DNA of 64,000 nt from Teratosphaeria epicoccoides (lineage: Eukaryota > Ascomycota > Dothideomycetes > Mycosphaerellales > Teratosphaeriaceae). The stretch is from the NCBI GenBank assembly GCA_021401465.1, contig JADDMT010000035.1, positions 62,001-126,000 of the forward strand, given 5' to 3'. Made by a program: the position numbers and the translations under genes. Under the pieces are notes generated by a model. It saw only the letters and a program-made list of their open reading frames with translations. It made no database searches and was not told the DNA's origin. Positions 1 to 10,662 of this stretch are shown piece by piece (position 1 is the first letter of the stretch; each line of letters opens with the position of its first letter).

Positions 1-429
1 GGCGGAGAGCAGGCAGTGGCGATGTGCTTGAGGCGGGCGTTCCATGAATCTTGCTCGACCCTCCACACCCAGCTCGTTGATCGATCGCCATCGAGGTCAA
101 GTCGTGTCTACATGAGAGGCGGCGAGTAAGGACAAATGGGTAGACGATGGTGCATGGACATGGTACTGTTATCATCATCGAGAAGCGAAGAGAGCAGCAG
201 AATCCAAACGGAGCGGACGTTGCCGAGTACGACACCGGCATCTGACGGGAGCGGGACGGCGCGACACGCACGTGCACCTCGCGTTCCTGCAGATCGGCAA
301 CTCTAATGACGCATGCGATGCGTGGTGGGGCGAAAAATGTTCGGAGGATACTAAGGTCGACTACCCTTCCCTTCTTGTCATCTTGCAAACCTCTCGTCTC
401 TCTCACCTAGACTGCCTTAGAATCAGCAC

Positions 430-459
430 GGCGACGGTGACGGCGACGGCGACGGCGAC
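430..459 (+). repeat. GGCGAC hexamer tract in the 5' leader of SER3/33
   Basis: Four to five near-perfect copies of the hexamer GGCGAC lie directly before the start codon at 468. It is GC-rich and probably part of the 5' untranslated leader. No other function is visible. Confidence 0.7.
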
Positions 460-467
460 ATCCCAAG

Positions 468-1901
468 ATGCCCTCAGAAGCGCAGGACATCCCCGCCCGT
501 CCCGCCAACGCGAACGGGTCCCTGGAGCGGACGGTGTCCATGTCGACTTCACACCCCGACCAGTACTCCACCTCACCCACAGCGACCTTCAAGTCGATTT
601 CCGGCAGCTACGGCGCCAGCTTGCCGCACCTCTCGACCAAGCAACTGCGCCCCTTCAACACCCACGACATTAAAGTCCTGTTGCTTGAGAACGTCAACAA
701 GACCGGCCAGGACATCTTGAAGAAGCAGGGCTACCAAGTGGAGGCGCTCAAGAGCTCGTTGCGTGAGGATCAATTGATCGAGAAGATTGCCCATGTGCAT
801 GTCATTGGCATCCGCAGCAAGACCCAGTTGACTCCCAATGTCCTCAAGCACGCCAAGAACTTGATCGTGATCGGCTGTTTCTGCATTGGTACAAATCAGG
901 TCGATCTGAAGTATGCGGCAGAGAATGGCATCTGCGTGTTCAATTCACCCTTCTCAAACTCCAGATCCGTGGCTGAGCAGATGATCGGGACCATCATTGC
1001 TTTGGCGAGGCAGATTGGCGACAGGAACATTGAGCTGCACAATGGCGTGTGGAACAAGGTGTCGGCGGGCTGCTGGGAGGTCAGAGGCAAGACGCTTGGT
1101 ATAGTCGGTTACGGACATGTCGGCGCACAATTGTCCGTGCTGGCAGAGTCGATGGGCATGAGAGTGCTCTACTACGACGTGGTCAACCTCATGGGTCTGG
1201 GAACCGCAACACAGGTGGCCAGCTTGGATGAGTTGCTCAGACTTGCCGACTTTGTGACACTGCACGTGCCGGAGCTGGACGAGACAAAGAACATGATTGG
1301 CGAGGCACAGCTAGCGCAGATGAAGAAGGGCGCATATCTGCTCAATGCCTCAAGAGGAAGCGTGGTCGACATCGCAGCATTGATCAAGGCAATGCAAGCA
1401 GGCAAGCTCGCCGGTGCAGCCATCGACGTCTACCCCAACGAGCCCGCCGGGAACGGCGAGCACTTTAACTCTCAGCTTAATCCCTTCACCGACGACCTGA
1501 AAGCTCTGAAGAACATCATTCTTACTCCTCACATCGGTGGCTCAACAGAGGAGGCACAATCAGCAATCGGTGTCGAGGTTGCAGAAGCGCTGGTCAACTA
1601 CGTTAATGTCGGAACGACTTCTGGTGCAGTCAACTTGCCCGAGGTCAACCTTCGCTCGCTCACGCTCGACGAGCCAAACCATGTCCGTGTCATCTACATC
1701 CACAAGAACGTGCCTGGTGTGCTGCGGAGAGTCAACGAGATCTTGGGTGATCACAATGTTGATAAGCAGATGACCGACTCCCGTGGAGATGTTGCGTATC
1801 TGATGGCGGATATCTCAGATGTCAACACTTCTGAGATCAAAAGTTTGTACCAGAGCTTGGAGGATCTTGGTAGCAGGATCAGGACGAGAGTGCTATACTA
1901 G
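468..1901 (+). CDS. SER33: D-3-phosphoglycerate dehydrogenase, serine biosynthesis
   Basis: Single-exon gene, 477 residues, for the first step of serine synthesis: 3-phosphoglycerate to 3-phosphohydroxypyruvate with NAD, in the cytosol. The first ~55 residues are Ser/Thr-rich, as in fungal Ser3/Ser33. The catalytic domain follows, with the Rossmann motif GIVGYGHVG near residue 210, the NASRGSVVD loop, and HIGGSTEEAQ carrying the catalytic His. A C-terminal ACT domain covers about residues 400-477 (HVRVIYIHKNVPGVLRRVNE); in this family it senses serine for feedback control. The ATG at 468 is the first in frame; a second at 540 could give a slightly shorter protein. The stop is TAG. SER3 and SER33 are yeast paralogues, so the symbol marks the family, not a one-to-one orthologue. 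Confidence 0.97.
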   Translation: MPSEAQDIPARPANANGSLERTVSMSTSHPDQYSTSPTATFKSISGSYGASLPHLSTKQLRPFNTHDIKVLLLENVNKTGQDILKKQGYQVEALKSSLREDQLIEKIAHVHVIGIRSKTQLTPNVLKHAKNLIVIGCFCIGTNQVDLKYAAENGICVFNSPFSNSRSVAEQMIGTIIALARQIGDRNIELHNGVWNKVSAGCWEVRGKTLGIVGYGHVGAQLSVLAESMGMRVLYYDVVNLMGLGTATQVASLDELLRLADFVTLHVPELDETKNMIGEAQLAQMKKGAYLLNASRGSVVDIAALIKAMQAGKLAGAAIDVYPNEPAGNGEHFNSQLNPFTDDLKALKNIILTPHIGGSTEEAQSAIGVEVAEALVNYVNVGTTSGAVNLPEVNLRSLTLDEPNHVRVIYIHKNVPGVLRRVNEILGDHNVDKQMTDSRGDVAYLMADISDVNTSEIKSLYQSLEDLGSRIRTRVLY

Positions 1902-3307
1902 ATGTCACTGCCTCGGAGCCACGACAGCGTTTGGGCATAAACTTGGGCGGGCCGGGCGTGCAAGAACAAGCGAGTTTGCATTTCTGCTCTGGCGTCGACG
2001 AATTTTCGGTTCCATAAAGAAGATGGGAAGGATCCTCGTCGAAGAGGTGCTTCACTGATATAAATAGATATACATGGAATCACGAGGACAGCAGTGCAGT
2101 GCGACCTCTGGCGACCGGATCACAGACGCCGGGAGACCACCCGTGAGACGCTCTGTAGCGCCGCGAATCGTCTCGCGTGCTCTGTCTACCAGGTTCGTTG
2201 TGCTCCCACGGTGCAAGCATCAATGCTGAAAGCCTAGCAAACCACAACAGACCCGTTCACCTACCAGACCTCGCGTCCTCTCAGACACGAATCCACTTCA
2301 CCACCCACCACGGCCTCCTCCATGGACACCGCCCTCCTCCGCACTCTGATCCTTGCTGAGTCACCACCCGATTTCCCACTCCCCATGCTAACCATCACCT
2401 CCCGCTCCCCCAGAGAAGGCAGCAACCGCCTCCCAGGCTCTCCGTCCAGATCCAAGCTTCAGCGCCCACAAATCACCATTCACGGTTGCAGTCTGCAAGG
2501 CCGGATCAAATAGCTACGGGGCCGCGGTCACCGACTGTGACGTGGGCACAGGCTCCGTGGAAGTGTTGTGGCAATGCGTGGAACAGCATACGCCGGAGTT
2601 GGCCATGAGAGCGCTGTTCGACGCGAGCGCGGAGGGTGTGGCGGTGTACGTGCAGCTGGGCTGTTGAGAATAGCAGACCACTACACATGTACACAAACAA
2701 CAATGCTCTCCAACCTTTCTCATCTCTCAGGCCCGGCGAGCACCAGCTTTACCCATGTCCACAGCGACTATGACAACGGCGGTACGCGTCCTCATAACCT
2801 TGGAGTCCGCACGCTCATCCTTGGTATGTCAGTGTCGAGAGGTCTCGTGACCCGAAGGACTAACGCTGCTCATCTACATCGACAATGCAACCGCGGCATT
2901 GAAAGCCTATCGAACCACCGACTAGAGGAATCCCGGCACCTGCCCGCCTTTCCGCATTTCGGTGCGCACTCACGCTTCTAGCAGCCGTGGGACTATGCGT
3001 TACTATGCCGTAGCCACATACTTGGATCTCGCGACCAAGAAAGCGATTTTCTTCCTGAGGGCGCCGGACAACCCGACGGCGGAAGGGGCGATGAGGGCAC
3101 TATGTTCGATACGATTGCAGAGGCTATTCAGCGCGTCAAGGTGGTGTTGCGGAGGGATCACTGCAAGGGGAAACGGCAACGGCTAATGGTGTGTCCATAA
3201 TGCCAAAGGTCGGAGAATAATGTAAAAAGCTGAGAGCTCAGTGCTGCGACCCCGATGAAAGCAATAAGAAGTCTACCTCATCGTCTCCACCCATCCAAAC
3301 GATTTTC
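1902..3307 (+). other. Protein-like exons not assembled into a gene
   Basis: No complete gene could be built here, but parts look coding. A plus-strand frame opens after an intron-like acceptor at 2413 (branch-like GCTAAC at about 2384) and runs about 80 codons to a TGA near 2667; it contains GSNSYGAAVTDCDVGTG and four Cys. No in-frame ATG precedes it and no matching donor was found. Further on, a frame from about 2862 to 3186 reads LLIYIDNATAALKAYRTTD, then TAG, then protein-like sequence including YLDLATKKAIFFL. A second frame at 3096-3198 contains FDTIAEAIQRVKVVLRRD, as if shifted. This could be a fragmented or decayed gene, or a multi-exon gene read wrongly. Function unknown. Confidence 0.3.
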
Positions 3308-3720
3308 TCAGCAGCCTCCCCCACCACCGCCACCACCGCCACCGCCACCACAACCACCTCCGCCGCAGCTGCAGATTGTCAGCAATGAACCCATGAAGTA
3401 AGTTGCGAAGAAGCATCCACCCAGCACTGGCTCCACCATCACCACACGTAGCATCAACCGAGTCAGCAATCATCCTCTCCTACCCGACCTGCAGTCTCTT
3501 CTCTCCGATGCTCCACTGGCGCAAAGAGACAAAACGCGACTCACCCTGTAGCAGCCGTGCCTCCAAACGCTCCTGCAGAGAATAGGGCTGCGTTCCCGCC
3601 TCCGCCTCCGCCTCGGTGGCCTCGATGGCCCCGACGCCGTGGCTTTACATGGCCGTGACCGTAGCCATGGTAAGCGACTGGCGGATACGTTTCTGCGCCC
3701 TTGGAACTCGTGCAGCCCAT
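3308..3720 (-). CDS. Small Gly/Cys-rich protein with N-myristoylation motif
   Basis: Two exons are proposed: 3545-3720 and 3308-3368, with a 176-nt intron (donor GTGAGT; branch-like TTGCTGAC before the CAG acceptor). The 78-residue product begins MGCTSSKG. Gly2 with Ser at position 6 fits the eukaryotic N-myristoylation signal and Cys3 is a typical palmitoylation partner, so membrane anchoring is expected. The middle is His/Arg/Gly-rich (YHGYGHGHVKPRRRGHRGHR). Exon 2 encodes only Gly and Cys and ends in a terminal Cys, which supports the splice choice because its unspliced frames read Arg/Trp runs. A shorter intermediate exon inside the intron is not excluded. Similar small MGC proteins are widespread in filamentous ascomycetes, but I know no assigned function. 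Confidence 0.6.
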
Positions 3721-4632
3721 TTGGAAGGCCTGATTGATCGTATCTGAGAACTGAGGTGTTGGAGGTCTCAAGAGATGTTTGTGTTGTTGGTACAGCTTCC
3801 CGAGTATAGTTTCAGTGGGAACTGGTCGAGGACGAGGATGGGTGATCCAGACAGCTTCACGCCTGCCGACTTATGTATCGAAATGGTCTTCGCGCCTGCT
3901 ACGAGTAGCCTCCACGTGGTTGCGCTACTGTGCCTGACGCAAGGCTGAGCAGTCCTGCGCGTGACATACTCATCGTTGTTGTTTCACGAGAAGAGCCTAT
4001 TATATCTCGCGATTTGCTGGCTTGAGGCAGTTCCCACGCCATCTAGTGGCACAAACCGGCCATGGTGCTGTTGATCGCAAGGCTGAGACCAAGCGTGATC
4101 CTGCAAAGGAATCATGCTGTACAAAGAGAAGTGCTATAGTCTTAGCACGGCAGAGCGTGACGTCCAAAGTTTTGAAGGATGCGGCGCAGCAACTGCCGCT
4201 TGCACGTAGATCTCACGTGACCGAGAAAAGGCCGGTAACTTCTCAATTCCTGAGTCACTTACATAGTATCGAGTACATTCACTGTTACCCCGCCGTCAAG
4301 CGTGGCAGCGACATTGAGAGCCAAAAGTCTGTAACGACTGCTCACCAATATAAATAAGTAGTAACCGCCGCCATCAAAAGCGTGCAGCCACATCACCCCA
4401 ATCATAACGTCGTAGAGCCATCCGCCCGCTTCCCCAACTTCTCGGCAGCTCCTTGTATCCGAGTCGGCGTTGGCGACTCGATTACCTATACCTCATCGTC
4501 CTTCGTGAAGTCGCTCTCCTCTTCAGTCTCCGGGTTTGGAACAAGAGGAGCACTCCGTACCCTCGGGCGACCCCTCTTCCTCTTCTTAGAGCCCACACGC
4601 GTCTGCGTAGAACCAGATTTCGACTGGCCTCC
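3721..4632. other. Intergenic between two minus-strand genes
   Basis: This holds the upstream region of the Gly/Cys protein and the 3' side of HapE. The stretch 4492-4632 carries the open, protein-like continuation of the HapE frame beyond its TAG. The rest, including a 111-codon plus-strand opening at 4022-4357, shows no domain or splice signals I trust. Confidence 0.6.
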
Positions 4633-5790
4633 CTAAGTCCCGTCGAATCCACCCTGCTCGCCATTCGCGTCACTCTCCTGCTGCTCACGCTGCCCATACG
4701 CCTGACCCATCTGCGGATGCTGCCCCCCTTGTTGAGGTGGTGGCGGTTGGCCGTACATCTGCGAACGACGGGCGGGTCAGCTTCTGTTGATGCAATAAGA
4801 CTGACGTGATGGGAGCTGACGCGGACGTCAAGGTCACAGGGAGTGATGTGTAATGTGGAAGACTTCTTGCTGGCAGGACTCACCGGCATTTGCCCTCCTG
4901 GCATCCCATATGGCTGCCCGTAGATATTTGTGTCGAACATCTGCCCTCCTCCATAGCCCTGTTGCGGTTGCGGAGGCGGATACATGCCCGTCTGCTGTTG
5001 ATATTGTGGCTGCTGCATGTGTCCCGGCTCCATCCCACCGAACTCTTGCCCGCCTGATCCAATGCCCGGCTGATCCTGGCCTGCCACCATTGTGCTCGAA
5101 CCGCCCGTGCCGCCCTGACTCGGATCGGGAACTGTGTATGTGCCAACGGGAGTGTACTCTGGTCGCCTTTTATGTTGCGGTGTAGCATCCTCACGAGGTA
5201 CTATGTCGATAAGGAAGTCAAACATATCGCTCTTGGCCAAAGCGCTTGCAATGTCGCTGCGTTGTAGTGTACGGCGCTTGTTCTCCTCTGCGTGGATCCA
5301 GGCGCGCATTGTCAGCTCGGTGATGAAGATGTCGCAGCCTTTAGCGAATAATATGGGCGCCTCGGCACTGATCATCTTGACTTCAGGATCTGCTTTCATG
5401 ACCTTCTTGATCCGAGCAAGCGGAAGCTGATGAATTTTGTAGTCATGCTCTTCCGTCTCCAGCTTGGTGACTTGGTTTTGCCAGTAGGTGTTCAGGATAT
5501 CCCTGTACTGTCCTAACAGCCCTTGCGACACCTACGCTTCAGTCAGCATCTCGTACATGCACGATACCAGCATGTAAACTCGAGAGTGAGAGACATACAT
5601 TGGCCCAATGCCCTGTGAATGTCTCCGGCGGCGGGGCATGCCCTTGCGCGGCGATGGTAGCGCTCGCGCCGTAATGTCCTCCCTGCGCAGCATCGTATAA
5701 CGGCTGTCCGTTCTTGCCATCATACCGCTTGGGCGCCTGTTGTGCCTGAGGCGCCTGACCTTGCGGCGGGAGATTGTACGGGGTCTGCAT
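4633..5790 (-). CDS. hapE: CCAAT-binding factor subunit C, HapE/HAP5/NF-YC
   Basis: Three exons: 5599-5790, 4884-5531 and 4633-4758; introns of 67 and 125 nt are both phase 0. The product is 321 residues if it ends at the first TAG. It is the histone-fold subunit that pairs with HapC and recruits HapB to CCAAT promoter boxes in the nucleus. The core begins YRDILNTYWQNQ and continues with LPLARIKKVMKADPEVKMIS, AEAPILFAKGCDIFI and a block ending in DMFDFLIDIVPRE, all diagnostic of NF-YC. The N-terminal 65 residues and the tail are Gln/Pro/Gly-rich. The ATG at 5790 is the first in frame (the opening at 5808 is GTG). The frame stays open for 48 codons after the TAG and encodes the basic run KKRKRGRPR before a second TAG at about 4492. 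Confidence 0.95.
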
Positions 5791-6790
5791 CGTCGCAACC
5801 GTCTCCACTTATGCGCGCATGCGATCTGACAGCTCGCCTACGGTCGCGCGATCTTCCGCGATCTTTTGCGCGTGTCTGTGGACGGTACTGTGTCCTCAAC
5901 CCGTCCCAATGCTCACTGTGGTGCGCGACGTAGGAGTCAATGGCGCGTTGACTGATACGTGGTGAGCCGCCTGGAAGAGGCGGTGACAAGAGCTTCGGAC
6001 TCGGTCAGCTAACGGTCGCGACCTCCCCATGATGTACCCTACGCCAACAACAAAATCGCGTTGCTATCACACCATGTACTTACTGTTGATCTGTTGACGC
6101 GCTCGGATGAAATCGATTCGTGCTGCGGATTGCCCAATAGGAGCTGGCGATGGCGATTGAATTGTGATTGGAGGCGATGGGCGCTGTCACCTTCCAGGCA
6201 AGAAGCTAGAGGTCCGTGATGACGGATCCCGGGAAGAGCCGTGCCGGGTGACTTTTGCTGCCCATGAACGAGGGAAAGTCCTGATTGAACAATCTATTCG
6301 ACGACAAGGTAAGAAGCACAGAGTATGGCTGTGCCTATGAAGATGGAGGATTATGATAGCAATGGCCAACGTTCAAAGACCGACACTGCGGACCAGTGAC
6401 GCACGCAGAGATCTTGCATCTTGGCCCGCTGTCTGATGCCGCCGCGATGTGCTGGCACGGACGACTATCTGCACAGCCCGCATATCCAGCAGCCTCTAGC
6501 CTCTGACAGCAAACTTCGCTCGCGGCGCTTGCCTCTGCCGTAACCCTGTCTTTAAAGCACGCCCCAGCAGTTCGTTCGAGCATGCGGCACGTTCCTGGCG
6601 TGCTGCACCTGTCAGAGCCTAAGCGACATGGTTGGAGGCCTATCATCCCCAGTCTCTGTCTGCAGATTCGCACCGTCTTTCGGGCTTGCCTCAGACCAGC
6701 ACATGTCTGATGATGGCAAGGAGTGACTGACACTGCTATCATGTCTTCATTTGCTGCCACCGCAGTGCAGCCATCGTCGATGCATGCCAA
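5791..6790. other. Intergenic, nothing recognised
   Basis: Upstream region of HapE and downstream region of glycyl-tRNA synthetase. A Cys-rich 151-codon minus-strand opening (6335-6790) lies directly after the synthetase stop. It lacks splice signals or a family match and is probably chance or 3' untranslated sequence. Confidence 0.6.
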
Positions 6791-9050
6791 TCAATCGTCT
6801 TTCTCTTCCTTGCCCTCATAAGCAGGCAGCCTCTTGGCGACGTCCTCCCAACTCTCCTTGCCCTTGCACATCTTGACGACCGCGTCCAGAATCTCGTGCA
6901 AATTCGACCGCACCTGCTTGGTGCTGTCCCGATCGCGAAGTGTGAAACCTTTGCCTTCAAGAGACTCGTAATCGATGGTGATGCCAAACGGAATACCCAG
7001 CTCATCGTTGCGCGAGTATCGCTTGCCAATGCTGACACCGGACTGATCGACCTTGAACGAGAGGGATTCATCGTCGAGCCGTCGCTCGAGCTCGGAGATG
7101 AGAGGGGTGAACTTGGCGTCCTTCTGCAGAGGAACGACGAGAACTTTGACAGGAGCAATGGTTGGCTTGAAGGACATGACCTGACGGAATATTAGCAAAA
7201 GAAGTTGTGCATAAGGTTCTGCTCAGACGTACGCATCTCGCGGCATCACCCTCGCGGTTCCAGAAAACGTGCTCCATCAAGCTGTAGAGGATGCGACCGA
7301 TACCAAATGACGGCTCGATGACATTCGGCGTGTACTCTCTCATAGTCTCTGTCCTCGTCTCCTTGGCAAAGCTGACGATCTCCTTGTCTAGCTGAATCAT
7401 GCCGGCTTCATGATTGGGCACAGGAATCTCGACCTTGCCCTCCTTCTCCATGGTGATGCTGCATTTCTCCTTGAATTCTTGGCTTAGATCTGAGAGGGCA
7501 GCCTGCACCTTTGCCAGATCCTTCTTGAGCCGTGGGCCAGACTTTTTCTTGTCCAGATTGGCTTGCCACTCCGTAATCTGCACTGGCTCCTTGAGAGGCT
7601 CACGGACCTTGAGGAATGTGCCCGTCGCCTGCTCGTGCACAGACAAGTCATAAGCTGACCTGTCAGCACAGCCAACGCATTCTATCCAGCCGTAGGAGCT
7701 TAGAAGCTCGCAGTCCCAGCAATCGGCTGCGTAGTGTGCCATCTCGTTCGCCATGTGTTGTCTGAAGCGCAGCTTGTTTGGATCGATACCAATTTTTTGC
7801 ATGAAAAGCATGATGCGGACGAGGAAGTAGCCGAGAGTCTCGTTGTCCACAAGCTTGGTATCGACAGCGTCCCCAATGGTCGTGATGGTCGGTGTGATAC
7901 CACCAGCGCTTTGAGTCTTGCGGTCGAGGAGCGGTAGCTTGACGTCGCGCACTGCAGCAAATCTAGGATGCTTCTTTCCAGACTCTGGGTCTACAAAGTG
8001 CTCGACTTCGGCCATCAAGAATTCACGGACACGAAGCAGACCGGATCTGGGAGATAGCTCGTTGCGGAAGGAGTACCCAATCGAGGCGGATGCCATCGGT
8101 AGCTGGCCGTCGCTGTATTCGAGCAGCTTCTGGAAGGAGAGGAATTGACCCTGTGCGGTCTCTGGTCGTAGGAAAGCCGGCTCTTTGCCAGTGGCACCAA
8201 TATGAGTTTGGAACATGAGGTTGACCGAGACCGGTGGCTCGACCTCGTTGCCAGTGCCCGGGTTGCGAATGTCATGCTTCTTGATCAGAGCACCCATATC
8301 GTCACCAGTACAGTCGTCAAGGGTAGCAAGCATATGCTCATACTCCTCTCGGATTTCGTCGTCGAGCTTGACGGCAGCTTTGGCTGCCTTAGCCTGCTTC
8401 TTCTTTTTCTTGGGGTCTTCCTCTGCTTCCTCGACTTTCTCACCTCGAGCCTCACGGTCTGACTTCAGCCTCGCTTCTATCACATCCTTAATCAGATGGT
8501 CTGACCGCAGAATTTCACCAGTCTTTGGGTCCTTGCACATGTAGTCCGCGAACTTGTCGACGTGGCCAGAAGTCTTGAGCACTTGATATGGAGTCAACAT
8601 TGAGCATTTCAACGCCATCATCTTCTCATGTCTGATGAAATGGTCTCGCCATATGTTGATGACTTCGGCTTCCAGGGTCTCGAGCGGCGGGCCATAATCG
8701 AACAGACCCTTGACTGCACCGTACGGCTCGAACGATTGCCAGAGGAACACTTTCCGTCGCAGCAGGGAATCGAAAGCCGCTCGATCGAACTCTTGGCCGT
8801 TCAAGGTCTTGTAGTCGGAAGCCATGGTGCGTTTAGGGCCTTTGTTGCGGCTGGGAAGTGATACGACAGCTCGAGACCGTGAAGAAGTTTTGGAGAAGTG
8901 GCGTGCTTTACAAAGCCACTCCTGGGCGATATTGGGTCTATTGTCTTGTAGGAGCGCTCGTGACGCCCGAAAAGATTTTGTTGCTTGTCGGAGTGAATTG
9001 CAAGACTGTAAAGATTGGTTTGCGGTGGCTGGGTGGAGAGATTTGTACAT
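6791..9050 (-). CDS. GRS1: Glycyl-tRNA synthetase, probably dual-targeted
   Basis: Two exons, 7233-9050 and 6791-7180, joined over a 52-nt phase-0 intron; 735 residues from the first ATG. It is a class IIa synthetase that charges tRNA-Gly. The WRDHF motif, the long lysine-rich insertion (EEDPKKKKKQAKAAKA), FLRPETAQGQFLSF, PSFGIGRILYSLMEHVFW and the anticodon-binding domain on exon 2 (IAPVKVLVVPLQ) are all present. Two starts are likely. The ATG at 9050 adds about 75 residues that are basic and almost free of acids (MYKSLHPATANQSLQSCNS), like a mitochondrial presequence. The in-frame ATG at 8825 lies in a strong accATGg context and starts MASDYKTLNGQEF, the usual cytosolic start. The opening at 9080 is GTG and was not used. 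It diverges from RPF1 with 325 bp between starts. Confidence 0.96.
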
Positions 9051-9375
9051 AGACCGGCCACTGCGAGTCAATGCCTGCACGTATTTCAGTTGGATACCGC
9101 CTGGCGGTGTCTTTTCCAGGTGGTCCGACTAAGAGTGGTGCGATGTAAAGAGCGATATGTCGATCGATTCGGGATGCATCGGAGACAGGAGAAAGCTATA
9201 GGAGTTCGTACACTTTCCGTCTTGCTGTCGACTCAACTTTTCGACGTGCACAGACGTGTCTCAGCTTCCGCTCACCGCTTTTGCGGCAGTACTTGATAAT
9301 TTTTGGATGCAGACCAGCATAGATATTCTCCTTCCTCGGACGAATTCTAGCTGCAGAGATCGGCAAGCGAGAAAA

Positions 9376-10662
9376 ATGAAGGGCAACGATCCGTTTAAGA
9401 TTGGCAATAAGATCAAGCGCCAAGAGCAACACCTCAAGAGCAAGAAGCAAAAAGAAAGCACGAAGCGGGACGAGCGATTGCGCCGCCGACGAAACGAAGA
9501 CAAGGACCCGCAGCTGAGGGAAGCGCGACGAGCCAAGAATGTCCCGCAAACGATAGACAGCAAGCGGACTTGGGACGAAGCGAACGAAGACGAGGCAGCA
9601 GAAGGCAAACTTGGGCTGAGCGTAGATGTGCTGCGTCCAAAGCGACAGAAAGTGGAACAGCAGGAGCCGGCAGAAATCAACCCGAAAGACCATCAGGCAA
9701 ATGGAGAGCACGTGGATCAGGTTGTGCCTCCAGACGCGGACGTGGAGGGGGACGATCAGGACGAGGTGGACAGCATGCTCGGTTCAGACACTGAACGGGA
9801 GGACGAGAATGACGAGGACGACGGTGGGAAAGCCCGAAATAGAGCGTCCAGCGAAGCACCGTCCGCCGCACCTTCAACGGCACTATCAGCCGCGACAGCA
9901 GCAACAAATCTAGACCTCACACCCGAAGCATTGATACAACGCTTTCCTTCCCTCTTCAAGTCGGGCGACCGAGATCCCAAGGTCCTAATAACAACCTCCA
10001 TAAAATCCACGCTTCACTGGGAAGCTCAGCTGCTCACTTCCATATTCCCGAACAGCCGTTACATAAAACGGACCGCCCACCATCACAGCTACAAATACAG
10101 TATTCGCGAGATTTCAAAGTACGCTGCAAACCAGGACTACACCCATGTCGTAATCCTCAACGAGGAGCGAAAGGTTCCTAAAGGGCTGGACATCGTACAT
10201 CTGCCTGTTGGTCCCATGTTCCACTTCTCCGTATCGAACTGGGTTGAGGGCGCCAAGATACCCGGCCATGGTAACCCGACCAACCACTACCCTGAACTCA
10301 TCCTCAATGGCTTCCGAACGTCCTTGGGTCTGGTGGCCGCGCACCTCTTCAAGTCACTGTTTCCTCCTCGGCCTGAGGTTCAAGGGCGGCAGGTCGTCAC
10401 ATTACACAACCAGAGAGATTATATTTTCTTCAGAAGACATCGTTACGTATTCCGAGATAAGCGGGCGACAGAGAAGAGCATCCAGGGGGCGGACGGGAAG
10501 AGCGTGAAGGGTGTCGAGGGCATCCGCGCGGGTCTGCAAGAACTCGGACCAAGATTCACGCTCAAGCTGAGGAGAGTGGATCGTGGGATCCAGCGCATGA
10601 GCGGGCAGGAATGGGAGTGGAAGGCGCACGACGAGAAGGTGAGAACGAGGTTCAGTCTATAG
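9376..10662 (+). CDS. RPF1: Ribosome production factor 1, Brix domain
   Basis: Single exon, 428 residues. RPF1 is a nucleolar factor for 60S subunit assembly and 27S pre-rRNA processing. The N-terminal 170 residues are basic then acidic, including KRDERLRRRRNEDK. The Brix domain follows, from PKVLITTSIKSTLHWEAQLL through VVILNEERKVPKGLDIVHLP to QRDYIFFRRHRYVFRDK, ending with GPRFTLKLRRVDRGIQ. The start at 9376 (MKGNDPFKIGNKIKR) matches the usual family start; the in-frame ATG at 9307 would add 23 residues with no family character. Length agrees with the family once the acidic linker is included. Confidence 0.95.
   Translation: MKGNDPFKIGNKIKRQEQHLKSKKQKESTKRDERLRRRRNEDKDPQLREARRAKNVPQTIDSKRTWDEANEDEAAEGKLGLSVDVLRPKRQKVEQQEPAEINPKDHQANGEHVDQVVPPDADVEGDDQDEVDSMLGSDTEREDENDEDDGGKARNRASSEAPSAAPSTALSAATAATNLDLTPEALIQRFPSLFKSGDRDPKVLITTSIKSTLHWEAQLLTSIFPNSRYIKRTAHHHSYKYSIREISKYAANQDYTHVVILNEERKVPKGLDIVHLPVGPMFHFSVSNWVEGAKIPGHGNPTNHYPELILNGFRTSLGLVAAHLFKSLFPPRPEVQGRQVVTLHNQRDYIFFRRHRYVFRDKRATEKSIQGADGKSVKGVEGIRAGLQELGPRFTLKLRRVDRGIQRMSGQEWEWKAHDEKVRTRFSL

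Noticed and set aside
6335..6790. Cys-rich 151-codon frame after glycyl-tRNA synthetase as a secreted protein
   Set aside because: No signal peptide, no regular Cys spacing and no splice support.
9051..9080. Extra N-terminus for glycyl-tRNA synthetase from 9080
   Set aside because: The codon at 9080 is GTG; the first ATG is at 9050.
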